Shown one piece after another: positions 47,347 through 55,683 of a DNA stretch of 64,000 bases. This DNA is from Bacteroidota bacterium (GTDB lineage: Bacteria; Bacteroidota; Bacteroidia; AKYH767-A; OLB10), in assembly GCA_016717725.1 (NCBI GenBank), contig JADKFA010000004.1, positions 1-64,000 of the forward strand. Direction: 5' to 3'. Position 1 is the stretch's first letter. Each line of letters opens with the position of its first letter. The translations under genes and the position numbers were made by a program. The notes below the pieces were generated by a model. It saw only the letters and a list, made by a program, of their open reading frames with translations, searched no databases and was not told the origin of the DNA.

Positions 47347-50300
47347 ATGATAAAGCGAGTTCGCATGAGAAAGAAATATTTCAGAAGTGTATTTTTCATT
47401 TTGATGATATTTGGCATAAGTACCACCTATTCATCTTTTGCACAAAAGTCATATGAATTTAACCGTACCGGTAATGACTGTTTTATTCAATTTATATGCT
47501 ATAAACAAGATAACGATTACGAATCCCGAAAACATCCTTTCATTTTTGTGCTAGGAAAACCAGAAGAAACCGCGCAACAAATGTATGAAAAGGATACATT
47601 GAAAAACTTACCTCAATTTTTTGGATACATGTTCGTGTATGTCCCCAACAGGGGTGGTAATTCCAAAGACAAACTATATTGTTTTAGCGCCATGGTAAGT
47701 AATATGACTGACCATTTTAAATACGGTCATGCTAATTTATTCCTAGCTGTTTTTGATTCTGAAATTTCTCAGGCAGATATTGAATTAAATAATATGAATA
47801 TGGTTTTTAAAAGTATTCGATTGTATCATTCCCAAAAAGATACAAGTTTATCTGCAACATTAGAAAATGTTACAGATGATTTTAAAGAAACGATCATCAA
47901 CTATGATATCGAAAACGAGACGGAAGAAGATCTGTTCGGTACATTCTACGTGGACGAAACACAAGTTGCTGATATGGATGAAGAACTTGCAGTCCCACAA
48001 AAAACTTATTTCGGGGCACCCTCTGCTTTAAATTATACGCTCACAGGAGTGGTTCGTGATAAATCAACGGGTGAAGCCATGTCTTTCGCAACCGTTCATG
48101 TAAAAGGAACAAACATTGGTACAACTACCAATGCAGATGGCTTTTTTACAATATTAAAGATTCCTTCTGATACTAGTGTTTTAGTTCTTCAAAACATTGG
48201 TTATACTAAAACAGAAGTATTCTTAACGCCACAAACTCCAAAGAAAGGTTTCATAATTCAAATTAAACCATCAACTAACAATCTGAAAGCTGTTAATATT
48301 ATATCGAGCAAGGAAGAAGTTGTTTTAGTAAAAAAAGAAGAGGTTAGTGTGTTAAAGCTGACACCCAAAAAGCTGGAACAGTTACCTAACATTGGTGAAA
48401 GAGATATTATGCGTTCCTTTCAATTAATGCCTGGGGTAAGTGCTTCAAATGAATCTTCCTCTGGATTGTATATTCGTGGTGGAACACCTGACCAAAACCT
48501 TGTTCTCTATGATGGCTTTACTGTTTACCAGGTGGACCATTTGTACGGATTCTTCAGTGCGTTTAACTCAAATGCTTTAAAAGATGTTCAACTATACAAA
48601 GGAGGATTTGAATCGAAATTTGGAGGTAGGTTATCTAGTGTTACAGAAATTACAGGGAAAGACGGAAATCAAAATAAATTTAATATCGGTGCTGATATTA
48701 GTTTACTAAGTTTAAATGTTTTTGCAGAAATTCCGGTTGGGAAAAAATTTTCTTCCATCATAACTTTCCGTAAATCATACAAAGGTTTTCTATATAATAA
48801 AATATTCGACAAGTTCAATTCAACGAACAGTAGCACCCCTGCTGCACAGCCCACCAGACCTGGTGGTATGGCTCAACAAGAAGTAGAAGCCACATCTTAC
48901 TTTTATGATCTAAACGGAAAGTTTACCTATCGTCCAACATCGAAAGATATAATCTCTTTAAGTATTTTCAATGGAAATGATAAATTAGATAATAGTACTT
49001 CCTTTGATGCACCTTCTTTTGGTAACTCAAGTGCAAACTTCAGCAACAACTCAACCGACTTAACCAACTATGGAAACGTTGGAACAAGTTTAAAACATTC
49101 GCGTAAATGGAGCGATAAATTATATGGCAATACTCTTCTCAGTTTCTCCAATTATTTCAGCAAAAGAGATCGGTCAAACGAACGTACGGTAACTAATTCA
49201 AGTGGTGAAACAACCACCAACAACAACGGTGTATTTGAAAATAACAATTTAAAAGATTACAGTATTAAATCCGATTATACTTATGACTTACTTAACTTCA
49301 CTCAACTTCAATTTGGTGGATTTGGAACTATTTATGATATAAAATATTCGTACGCTCAAAACGATACATCAACTGTTCTTGACAAGAAAAATAAAGCCAA
49401 TTTATCAGGAGTCTACTTTCAAACTAAAATAAAATTACTTAAAGACAGGATATTATTTTTACTTGGCATTCGAGCGAGTTACTTTGAAACAACTAAACAA
49501 GTTTATTACGAACCTCGTGCTTCTTTGTCAATTAATCTTACCGATAAATTAACATTAAAAGGAGCAACAGGAAAGTATTACCAATTCGCAAATCGTGTAA
49601 CACGAGAAGACATCCTTACAGGTAGCAAAGATTTTTGGTTACTCTCTGATGGCACTAATGTTCAAGTTAGTTCATCCATACAGTATATTACAGGTTTATC
49701 ATATGAAACAAACAGTTCTCTATTTAGTGCGGAAGCCTATTATAAAAAAATAGAAAATCTAACAGAATATTCCTTGCGTTTTAATCCAAGTCCAGAAGGT
49801 GTAACCTATGATGAAAACTTCTTTACAGGATATGGATACGCAAGAGGTATTGAATTTCTTGCCCAAAGAAAAGTCGGAAAAATTAATGGTTGGGTAAGCT
49901 ATACATTAGGCGAAGCTCGTAATCATTTCGATATTTATTCCGACTCCTATTTTGCCGCAAATCAAGATGTAACTCATGAATTTAAAATTGTAGCACTATA
50001 TGAATGGAGACGCTGGAATTTTTCAGCCACTTGGGTGTATGCTACAGGTCGACCTTACACAGCACCATCAGGTGCTTATGAAGTTGAACTGTTAGATGGA
50101 ACTATTCAAGATTTTTTTACTGTTACTACCAAAAATGGATTGCGTCTCCCAGATTATCACCGAGCAGATATTTCAGCTAATTTTAAATTATTGAAAGGAG
50201 AAAAAGGAGATAAAAAAAGAAGAGAAATAGGTTACATCGGATTCTCTTTATTCAACCTATATAATAGAACCAATGTATGGTACAAAACATATACAATAGA

Positions 50301-50379
50301 GGATGGATCAATATTAGAAACCAATGTTAACAACTTTGGAATTACACCAAACGTCACCTTGTCGCTTAAGCTTCGGTAA
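47347..50379 (+). CDS. TonB-dependent outer-membrane receptor
   Basis: 1010 residues from ATG 47347; ATG 47365 is an alternative that gives a longer leader after the CTTCACCTTTGGG box. Signal peptide to about residue 33. An N-terminal region of ~190 residues without a known match is followed by a carboxypeptidase-regulatory-like domain (about 235-320, LTGVVRDKSTGEAMSFATVHVKG), the plug (about 335-450, MPGVSASNESSSGLYIRGG, YDGFTVYQVDHLYGFFSAF) and a 22-strand-type barrel to the C-terminus. Works with the lipoprotein that follows. Ligand unknown. Downstream of a LytS/LytTR pair. Confidence 0.9.
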   Translation: MIKRVRMRKKYFRSVFFILMIFGISTTYSSFAQKSYEFNRTGNDCFIQFICYKQDNDYESRKHPFIFVLGKPEETAQQMYEKDTLKNLPQFFGYMFVYVPNRGGNSKDKLYCFSAMVSNMTDHFKYGHANLFLAVFDSEISQADIELNNMNMVFKSIRLYHSQKDTSLSATLENVTDDFKETIINYDIENETEEDLFGTFYVDETQVADMDEELAVPQKTYFGAPSALNYTLTGVVRDKSTGEAMSFATVHVKGTNIGTTTNADGFFTILKIPSDTSVLVLQNIGYTKTEVFLTPQTPKKGFIIQIKPSTNNLKAVNIISSKEEVVLVKKEEVSVLKLTPKKLEQLPNIGERDIMRSFQLMPGVSASNESSSGLYIRGGTPDQNLVLYDGFTVYQVDHLYGFFSAFNSNALKDVQLYKGGFESKFGGRLSSVTEITGKDGNQNKFNIGADISLLSLNVFAEIPVGKKFSSIITFRKSYKGFLYNKIFDKFNSTNSSTPAAQPTRPGGMAQQEVEATSYFYDLNGKFTYRPTSKDIISLSIFNGNDKLDNSTSFDAPSFGNSSANFSNNSTDLTNYGNVGTSLKHSRKWSDKLYGNTLLSFSNYFSKRDRSNERTVTNSSGETTTNNNGVFENNNLKDYSIKSDYTYDLLNFTQLQFGGFGTIYDIKYSYAQNDTSTVLDKKNKANLSGVYFQTKIKLLKDRILFLLGIRASYFETTKQVYYEPRASLSINLTDKLTLKGATGKYYQFANRVTREDILTGSKDFWLLSDGTNVQVSSSIQYITGLSYETNSSLFSAEAYYKKIENLTEYSLRFNPSPEGVTYDENFFTGYGYARGIEFLAQRKVGKINGWVSYTLGEARNHFDIYSDSYFAANQDVTHEFKIVALYEWRRWNFSATWVYATGRPYTAPSGAYEVELLDGTIQDFFTVTTKNGLRLPDYHRADISANFKLLKGEKGDKKRREIGYIGFSLFNLYNRTNVWYKTYTIEDGSILETNVNNFGITPNVTLSLKLR

Positions 50380-50412
50380 AATCTCAACTGCAACCTATAA
50401 ATATGAATTAAA

Positions 50413-51234
50413 ATGAAAGTCGATCAAAAATTAATTTTCACTCTAAGTATTTTATTTCTTACAATTATTGCAAGTTGTGAGAAAAAAGAAACTATTGCAT
50501 TTACCGATTCCCCAATTATCGAATCATATATAGAGCCTAGCTCCTATTTCACTGTTAAAATAAGTCGTCAAACTCCCTTTACTTCCAATGGGCAATTTTC
50601 GGATGATGATTTAAACAATCTATCCCTCTCAGTTTTATACAATAACACTACTCATACACTCATACCTATTGGTGACGGCACATACATCGACAGTTCCATT
50701 GTGGTAGCAGCTGGTGATAATTACAGTCTCTCCTTTACATACAGTTCCAAAAGTGTAAGTGCTTATACCTATACACCTTCAAAACCAACTAACATTACAC
50801 AATCTGTTACTTCAATTACTATTGAAAGATTGGATATTTCAGGAGGGCCACCATCCGGAGGAATGCCCACTCAACCTGACCCTGTCCTAATAACCTGGGA
50901 CAATGCAGACGCATCCTATTACTTGATTGTTGTGGAGAACATGGAATCTACGTTAGACCCTATTCGTGATTTTGGAGACAATGCACCTCCTGGGAATTTA
51001 TTTAGAAAAGCACCAACCAATGCTGCGTCTGAAGAATTAAGAGCTATGGACTTTCAATACTATGGTATGCACCGTATTATTATCTATCATGTTCTACCTG
51101 ATTACGCTTCATTATATGAAGAGAATAGTACAAGTTCACAAAATTTAACCAATCCATCTACCAGCATCGTTAATGGGTATGGAATTTTTACAGGACTAAA
51201 TTCAGATACATTATTCATACTTGTAAATGAATAA
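50413..51234 (+). CDS. DUF4249-type lipoprotein
   Basis: 273 residues. Lipoprotein signal (LTIIASC lipobox). PIIESYIEPSSYFTVKISRQTPF is the typical opening of DUF4249 lipoproteins, which sit beside TonB-dependent receptors. The length is somewhat short for the family. 33 bases after the receptor gene, so in its operon. Confidence 0.75.
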   Translation: MKVDQKLIFTLSILFLTIIASCEKKETIAFTDSPIIESYIEPSSYFTVKISRQTPFTSNGQFSDDDLNNLSLSVLYNNTTHTLIPIGDGTYIDSSIVVAAGDNYSLSFTYSSKSVSAYTYTPSKPTNITQSVTSITIERLDISGGPPSGGMPTQPDPVLITWDNADASYYLIVVENMESTLDPIRDFGDNAPPGNLFRKAPTNAASEELRAMDFQYYGMHRIIIYHVLPDYASLYEENSTSSQNLTNPSTSIVNGYGIFTGLNSDTLFILVNE

Positions 51235-51268
51235 AAAAGTATTTACAATAAAAGAATAATTTCCATTA

Positions 51269-51679
51269 ATGACAACTAAAGAAAATACATACATTTTGAT
51301 TTATGATGCCTTTTTACCATTCGCATTTATGATTGAAAAAATTCTTTTTACCAATAATTTTTTCAATACAATTCGAAAAACAGATATCAATAAAATATCT
51401 GTAATGATATCAGAATCATGTCCAGAAATCATTATAGTAGCAAATAAAATGGGAGAAAGGAAAGATTTGGATTTACTTCATCTGCTTAATCGATGTGATG
51501 TCAAAGTACCAGTAATCATCTTCAATTTAAACAAGGATTATAATTCGGAATTAAATAGTGTTTATAAAAATCTATTCTGCATAAAGCTTGATGTGAATTT
51601 GGAATCACTAATTGAAGTAATCCAATTAATAGTAAGTAGCAATTCTTCTGAAAAAAGAAAAGACTCGAACCCTGATTAA
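51269..51679 (+). CDS. Receiver-like protein lacking the phosphoacceptor Asp
   Basis: 136 residues with the secondary-structure and motif spacing of a CheY receiver (YILIYDAF near 8-15, PEIIIVANKMG at 52-62, VPVIIFNLNKD around 80-90, FCIKLDVNLESLIEVIQLI at 103-121). At the phosphoacceptor position Ala58 replaces Asp, and only one of the usual acidic pair remains (Asp13). Lys106 is kept. A pseudo-receiver: signalling by binding is likely, by phosphorylation unlikely. It lies 34 bases downstream of the lipoprotein gene. Confidence 0.65.
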   Translation: MTTKENTYILIYDAFLPFAFMIEKILFTNNFFNTIRKTDINKISVMISESCPEIIIVANKMGERKDLDLLHLLNRCDVKVPVIIFNLNKDYNSELNSVYKNLFCIKLDVNLESLIEVIQLIVSSNSSEKRKDSNPD

Positions 51680-52122
51680 GGTTTGATTTTAAATACCCTT
51701 TCTTTTTAAAATTTCTTGGGAAGTGAAACAAAAGAGATCTGTATCAAATAATTGATTTTATAAATTTTTGGGGGATGAGCTTGTAAATTTCTTGACTACA
51801 CTTTCGACATTTATCAAATCACATTGGCACCAAATAAAATAAGAATTACTTAATCAAACCGAATTATTCTAGACTTTTGCTTCCTAATTATTGGAACGTA
51901 ACCAATATAAATCTATAAAATGTTTTGCCCGTGGATAATGGTTTATTTACTAAAAGCAACGTTGCAAACTCAATAGATAATGTAAAAGATACTTTTAATT
52001 AGTATCTTCGATTAATTGTTACGGAAGAAGTCTAATAACAGTTGGAGCCGCGTCATACAAAAGAGTTTAATCGTAATTGACAATTCCCTTTGCAGAATAA
52101 ACCTATTTAAGCGATTTGAAAA
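51680..52122 (+). promoter_or_regulatory. Intergenic region with TATCTTCG element
   Basis: 443 gene-free bases. AATTAG plus TATCTTCG (52003-52010) and ATTAATTG lie 113 bases upstream of the antiporter start. Same core as the other four copies in the window. Confidence 0.45.
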
Positions 52123-53382
52123 ATGCAAACTTCAGTTACCATAATCATTATCGGGTTATTTATATTTTGGGGACATTATCTCAGTGGAGTATTTGAACGC
52201 AAAAGTATCCCCGATGTGCTCGGTCTTATGCTTATTGGCGTATTAATTGGACCTGTTTTTCATTTAATTGACCCTTCCACTTTTGGAAAGTTCGGCTCAT
52301 TATTCAGTAATCTTGTACTCATCTTCATCCTATTTGAAAGTGGGACTGAACTGAAAATTTCCGAAGTAAAAGCATCCTTCAAAGAGTCAGCAAGAATTAC
52401 TGCAGTTGGTTTTTTTGTAACATGGGTGGTTACTTTTGCTCTCTGCAAGCTAGTTTTTAACTTACCGAACCTAACTTGTCTATTTATAGGATCAGCCTTA
52501 GGAGGAACATCTTCAGCAGTAGTAGTAGGTTTAGTTAAAAAAATTGCAATTAAAGCGAAGACCTCCACTACACTTATTATTGAATCGGCCGAGACGGATG
52601 TATTTACATTGGCAATTCCATTGAGTATACTTGGACTTATGATTAACGGACAAGTTCAAACAGGTATCGTGATTTCCCAATTCGTAGCATCGTTAGTCAT
52701 GTCTTTACTTATCGGAGTTGGTGGTGCTTTTACGTGGTCCTTTATTATCAATAAAATTCCGACACTTAAAGCGACTAAGTTTTCTACCCCTGCTTTTTTG
52801 TTTATCATTTACGGATTAACTGAATTTTTAAACTTTAGTGGTCCTCTCACTGCACTATCTTTTGGTATTGCAATAGGCAACTTACAATACTTTGAACCTA
52901 AACTCCTAGAAAAGGTAATTCCAAATCACAGCATCGTGTTGCCACAAGATGAAAAATTATTTTTTAACGAAATGGTCTTTTTACTTCGCACATTCTTCTT
53001 TGTTTTTATAGGACTCTCAATACACATAGAACGATTTGATTGGTTGCTATGGGGAGCGGCAATAACATTTGTTTTATTTGCAGTTAGAATATTGGTTGTA
53101 AAATTTGTTATCTCTAAAAGTACACCATTACTTGACAAAGCCACTATGTCAATTATGATTCCGAAAGGATTAGGGGCAGCGGTAATTGCAACATTGCCCT
53201 TTCAACAAGGGCATGCCGATGGGGTAATTATTCAGTCCATCTGTTTCTCAGTAATTCTTTTTAGCACTTTGTATTGTGTAGGACTTTTCTTCTTACTAAA
53301 AACCGAAAACTCGCTCGGATTTTATTCTATGATCTTTGGATATGATAAACCAGAAGGAATGGAAGAAGTAGATAAGGCATAG
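52123..53382 (+). CDS. Cation:proton antiporter, CPA2 type
   Basis: 419 residues, about 12 membrane segments. IPDVLGLMLIGVLIGPV, FILFESGTELKI, and GSALGGTSSAVVVGLV followed by the ESAETDVFTLA block match CPA2 (KefB/NhaS-like) exchangers, with the paired acids in that block likely in ion binding. No C-terminal RCK/TrkA domain, so this is a short form. Substrate (Na+ or K+ for H+) not decidable here. Confidence 0.85.
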   Translation: MQTSVTIIIIGLFIFWGHYLSGVFERKSIPDVLGLMLIGVLIGPVFHLIDPSTFGKFGSLFSNLVLIFILFESGTELKISEVKASFKESARITAVGFFVTWVVTFALCKLVFNLPNLTCLFIGSALGGTSSAVVVGLVKKIAIKAKTSTTLIIESAETDVFTLAIPLSILGLMINGQVQTGIVISQFVASLVMSLLIGVGGAFTWSFIINKIPTLKATKFSTPAFLFIIYGLTEFLNFSGPLTALSFGIAIGNLQYFEPKLLEKVIPNHSIVLPQDEKLFFNEMVFLLRTFFFVFIGLSIHIERFDWLLWGAAITFVLFAVRILVVKFVISKSTPLLDKATMSIMIPKGLGAAVIATLPFQQGHADGVIIQSICFSVILFSTLYCVGLFFLLKTENSLGFYSMIFGYDKPEGMEEVDKA

Positions 53383-53470
53383 AACTATTGTTAAGATGCT
53401 CTCAAATTCTAGACTGTAGGTTTGTAAAAAGTAGTGGCTTATACAAAGTAGATGGTTCAATAGTTTTAGA

Positions 53471-53492
53471 AAATTGTTATCTTCGAATATAG
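53471..53492 (+). promoter_or_regulatory. TATCTTCG promoter-like element
   Basis: AAATTGT plus TATCTTCG (53478-53485) and AATATAG, about 104 bases upstream of the gene at 53589. Confidence 0.45.
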
Positions 53493-53588
53493 AATTAAAG
53501 TAAAATTCCGATAACGGATCTATCCATGGAACATCTGTGAATCGATATCTAAAATTACAATCTCTGAATCACTAAACTTGATTAAGTC

Positions 53589-54230
53589 ATGACTTTGAAA
53601 GATGAATTATTTGGTCCAAAAAAAGAGGATGTATATAGGCAGTTAGCTTCTGATCTAAACGGGAAATTCCTTTTGGGCGATTTCTATAATCCTGTGAAGG
53701 TAGATGTGCCTTTTCAAAACTGGACGATTACATTGGATACAAATGTGCGCATGGAATTCATCAACATCAGCACAGGTAATCCTTACGGTGGAAATGTGGA
53801 ATATACTAGAGTCAGATCCCCATTCATTAAAACTTGCAATTTTCAGTTTGCAATTACAAATACAAGCACTTTAGATTCATTCGTAAAAATATTTGGCGCG
53901 CAAGACATCACAATTGGAGATGAAATTTTTGACAATAAATTTACGATCAAAGGAAATGATGAGATAAAGATTAAAGAATTATTCTCTAATACTGACATCC
54001 GGAATTTGATATTAGAACTTGCGCAGGTTAATCTCGCAATTAGAACAAAAAAAAGTATGTTTGGTGATGAACTCCCAGAAAATGTTAACGAAATATTCTT
54101 CAAAGCTGAAGATGCAATTACTGACATAAATAAATTAAAATTGCTTGCTCAATTATTTTCAGAAATATTAATACAGCTTCACAAAATAGGACTTGCAAAA
54201 AATGATAAGCCGAATAGCATATTAACGTAG
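53589..54230 (+). CDS. Uncharacterised protein resembling part of DUF3137
   Basis: 213 residues, soluble, no signal peptide. TRVRSPF with IFDNKFTIKGNDEIKIKELFSNTDIRNLI resembles the DUF3137 region 'FDxxFxIKGNDxxxVxxLF'. The N-terminal hydrophobic part of DUF3137 proteins is lacking. Function unknown. 54 bases upstream of the small zinc-knuckle gene. Confidence 0.55.
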   Translation: MTLKDELFGPKKEDVYRQLASDLNGKFLLGDFYNPVKVDVPFQNWTITLDTNVRMEFINISTGNPYGGNVEYTRVRSPFIKTCNFQFAITNTSTLDSFVKIFGAQDITIGDEIFDNKFTIKGNDEIKIKELFSNTDIRNLILELAQVNLAIRTKKSMFGDELPENVNEIFFKAEDAITDINKLKLLAQLFSEILIQLHKIGLAKNDKPNSILT

Positions 54231-54284
54231 CTGTCCAACCAATCCATCCTATCAGTTTAAATTGCCGACTAAACAATCTAACAC

Positions 54285-54497
54285 ATGAAATTATTTGGAA
54301 AGAAACAACCAGTACCTATTCAAGTAAAAGGGAAGCAGCTGACTTGTCCCATTTGTGAAAATCAATTATTTTGGACCAGACAATCGCAGCTCAATACATC
54401 CACTGCAACCTTCTTTAAACTAGACTGGGCAAATCGATCGGCACATTGTTTTGTTTGTTCTGAATGTACTTACATCTTTTGGTTTCTAGGAGCCTAA
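54285..54497 (+). CDS. Small CxxC zinc-ribbon-type protein
   Basis: 70 residues. CPICENQLFWTRQSQLNTS and CFVCSECTYIFWF give a CxxC ... CxxC zinc ribbon. Similar short proteins are annotated as putative nucleic-acid-binding. Same strand as the gene before it. Confidence 0.65.
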   Translation: MKLFGKKQPVPIQVKGKQLTCPICENQLFWTRQSQLNTSTATFFKLDWANRSAHCFVCSECTYIFWFLGA

Positions 54498-54695
54498 CTA
54501 AAAAACAAGAGCCCAATAAATTATTTATTATAATCCAATAATCAGCCTCTATATACAATTGAATTAAAATGAAAAGAAATTCCTTTTAACAACATTGGGT
54601 GAATGTAATAGTCTTTCGTCTATTTTTAGAATATATTATTACGAAAAGACAATCTACTAACCGATTCTGCGTTTATAACCAAAAATATTGAGTAA

Positions 54696-55007
54696 ATGGA
54701 AAAAAATCAAACAGTAATGCTTAAGCAAAATAAAAGACTTTTTAAGATTCTTAGCTTAGTGCCAATTCTATTACTTATTCCGCTTATTGCCATGTTGTTT
54801 ACTGACGAAGTAAAATGGACTTTATTCGATTTTATTGCTGCTAGCATTTTGCTTCTTGGAGCAGGTCTGACGCTTGAATTTATTTTGAGAAAAATAAAAA
54901 CAACTAAACTAAGAATACTATTTTGCGCTGGACTTTGCTTAGTATTCTTCCTCATATGGGCCGAACTTGCTGTGGGTATCTTTGGGACACCCTTTGGAGG
55001 ACAATAG
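54696..55007 (+). CDS. Small membrane protein
   Basis: 103 residues with three hydrophobic segments (about 16-34, 43-63, 74-95) and basic ends. No family recognised. Confidence 0.6.
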   Translation: MEKNQTVMLKQNKRLFKILSLVPILLLIPLIAMLFTDEVKWTLFDFIAASILLLGAGLTLEFILRKIKTTKLRILFCAGLCLVFFLIWAELAVGIFGTPFGGQ

Positions 55008-55683
55008 ACAAAGTTGTAATTTTAAAATACCGCTGAAAACATTTTAACTTCACCTTTGGGACGCATTTTAACCTATAGAATTCGACTAATTAATCTTGGC
55101 AAACTCTAAGAGTTAAATTATCCTTCTTAGATAACACAATCGTTTAAAATAAATTCTCTCCACAAATTAAATCCTTCAGTGGAAGGCTGATTGTTAATGA
55201 CCAATTTCTTTGATTGAATCTAATATATTATGAGACTTCAAATACCTTAGTTACAATTCAATCATTTCGAATTCAATTGAAATTTTAATTTGTGAACTAT
55301 TATCTCAACAACGTTAACAAAACAATAAAAAAAGTTCGCAATATTTTTATAAATTTAACTACTTGATACTTTCCTGTTCCTTGGGTCTTTGTATTTGGAC
55401 ATTACTAAATTTATTTCTCACTTGATGGAATTGACAAAATTGCTGGTAAGATTGAAACTATAATACGAGCAATTTATTTAATGCATTTTTGCTAAAATCT
55501 TTCGAGCCATGACCTCTTTTGGGGTCATTTCTAGTTAATATACTCAAGTATAAATTTCGAAAGGACGCTTTGATTTATAGTTTATTCTCCAAAATCATTA
55601 CATTTACATGAAATAACTAAAAAGGAATCCTTCTACTATTTTACCAAATTAAATATTTAATTAACACTTAATATCGAAAATTT
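55008..55683. other. Long gene-free region
   Basis: 676 AT-rich bases. CTTCACCTTTGGG (55048-55060) repeats the block before the TonB receptor. A hairpin ATGACC / GGTCAT (55509-55528) is followed by a short T stretch. No gene is supported. Confidence 0.45.
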
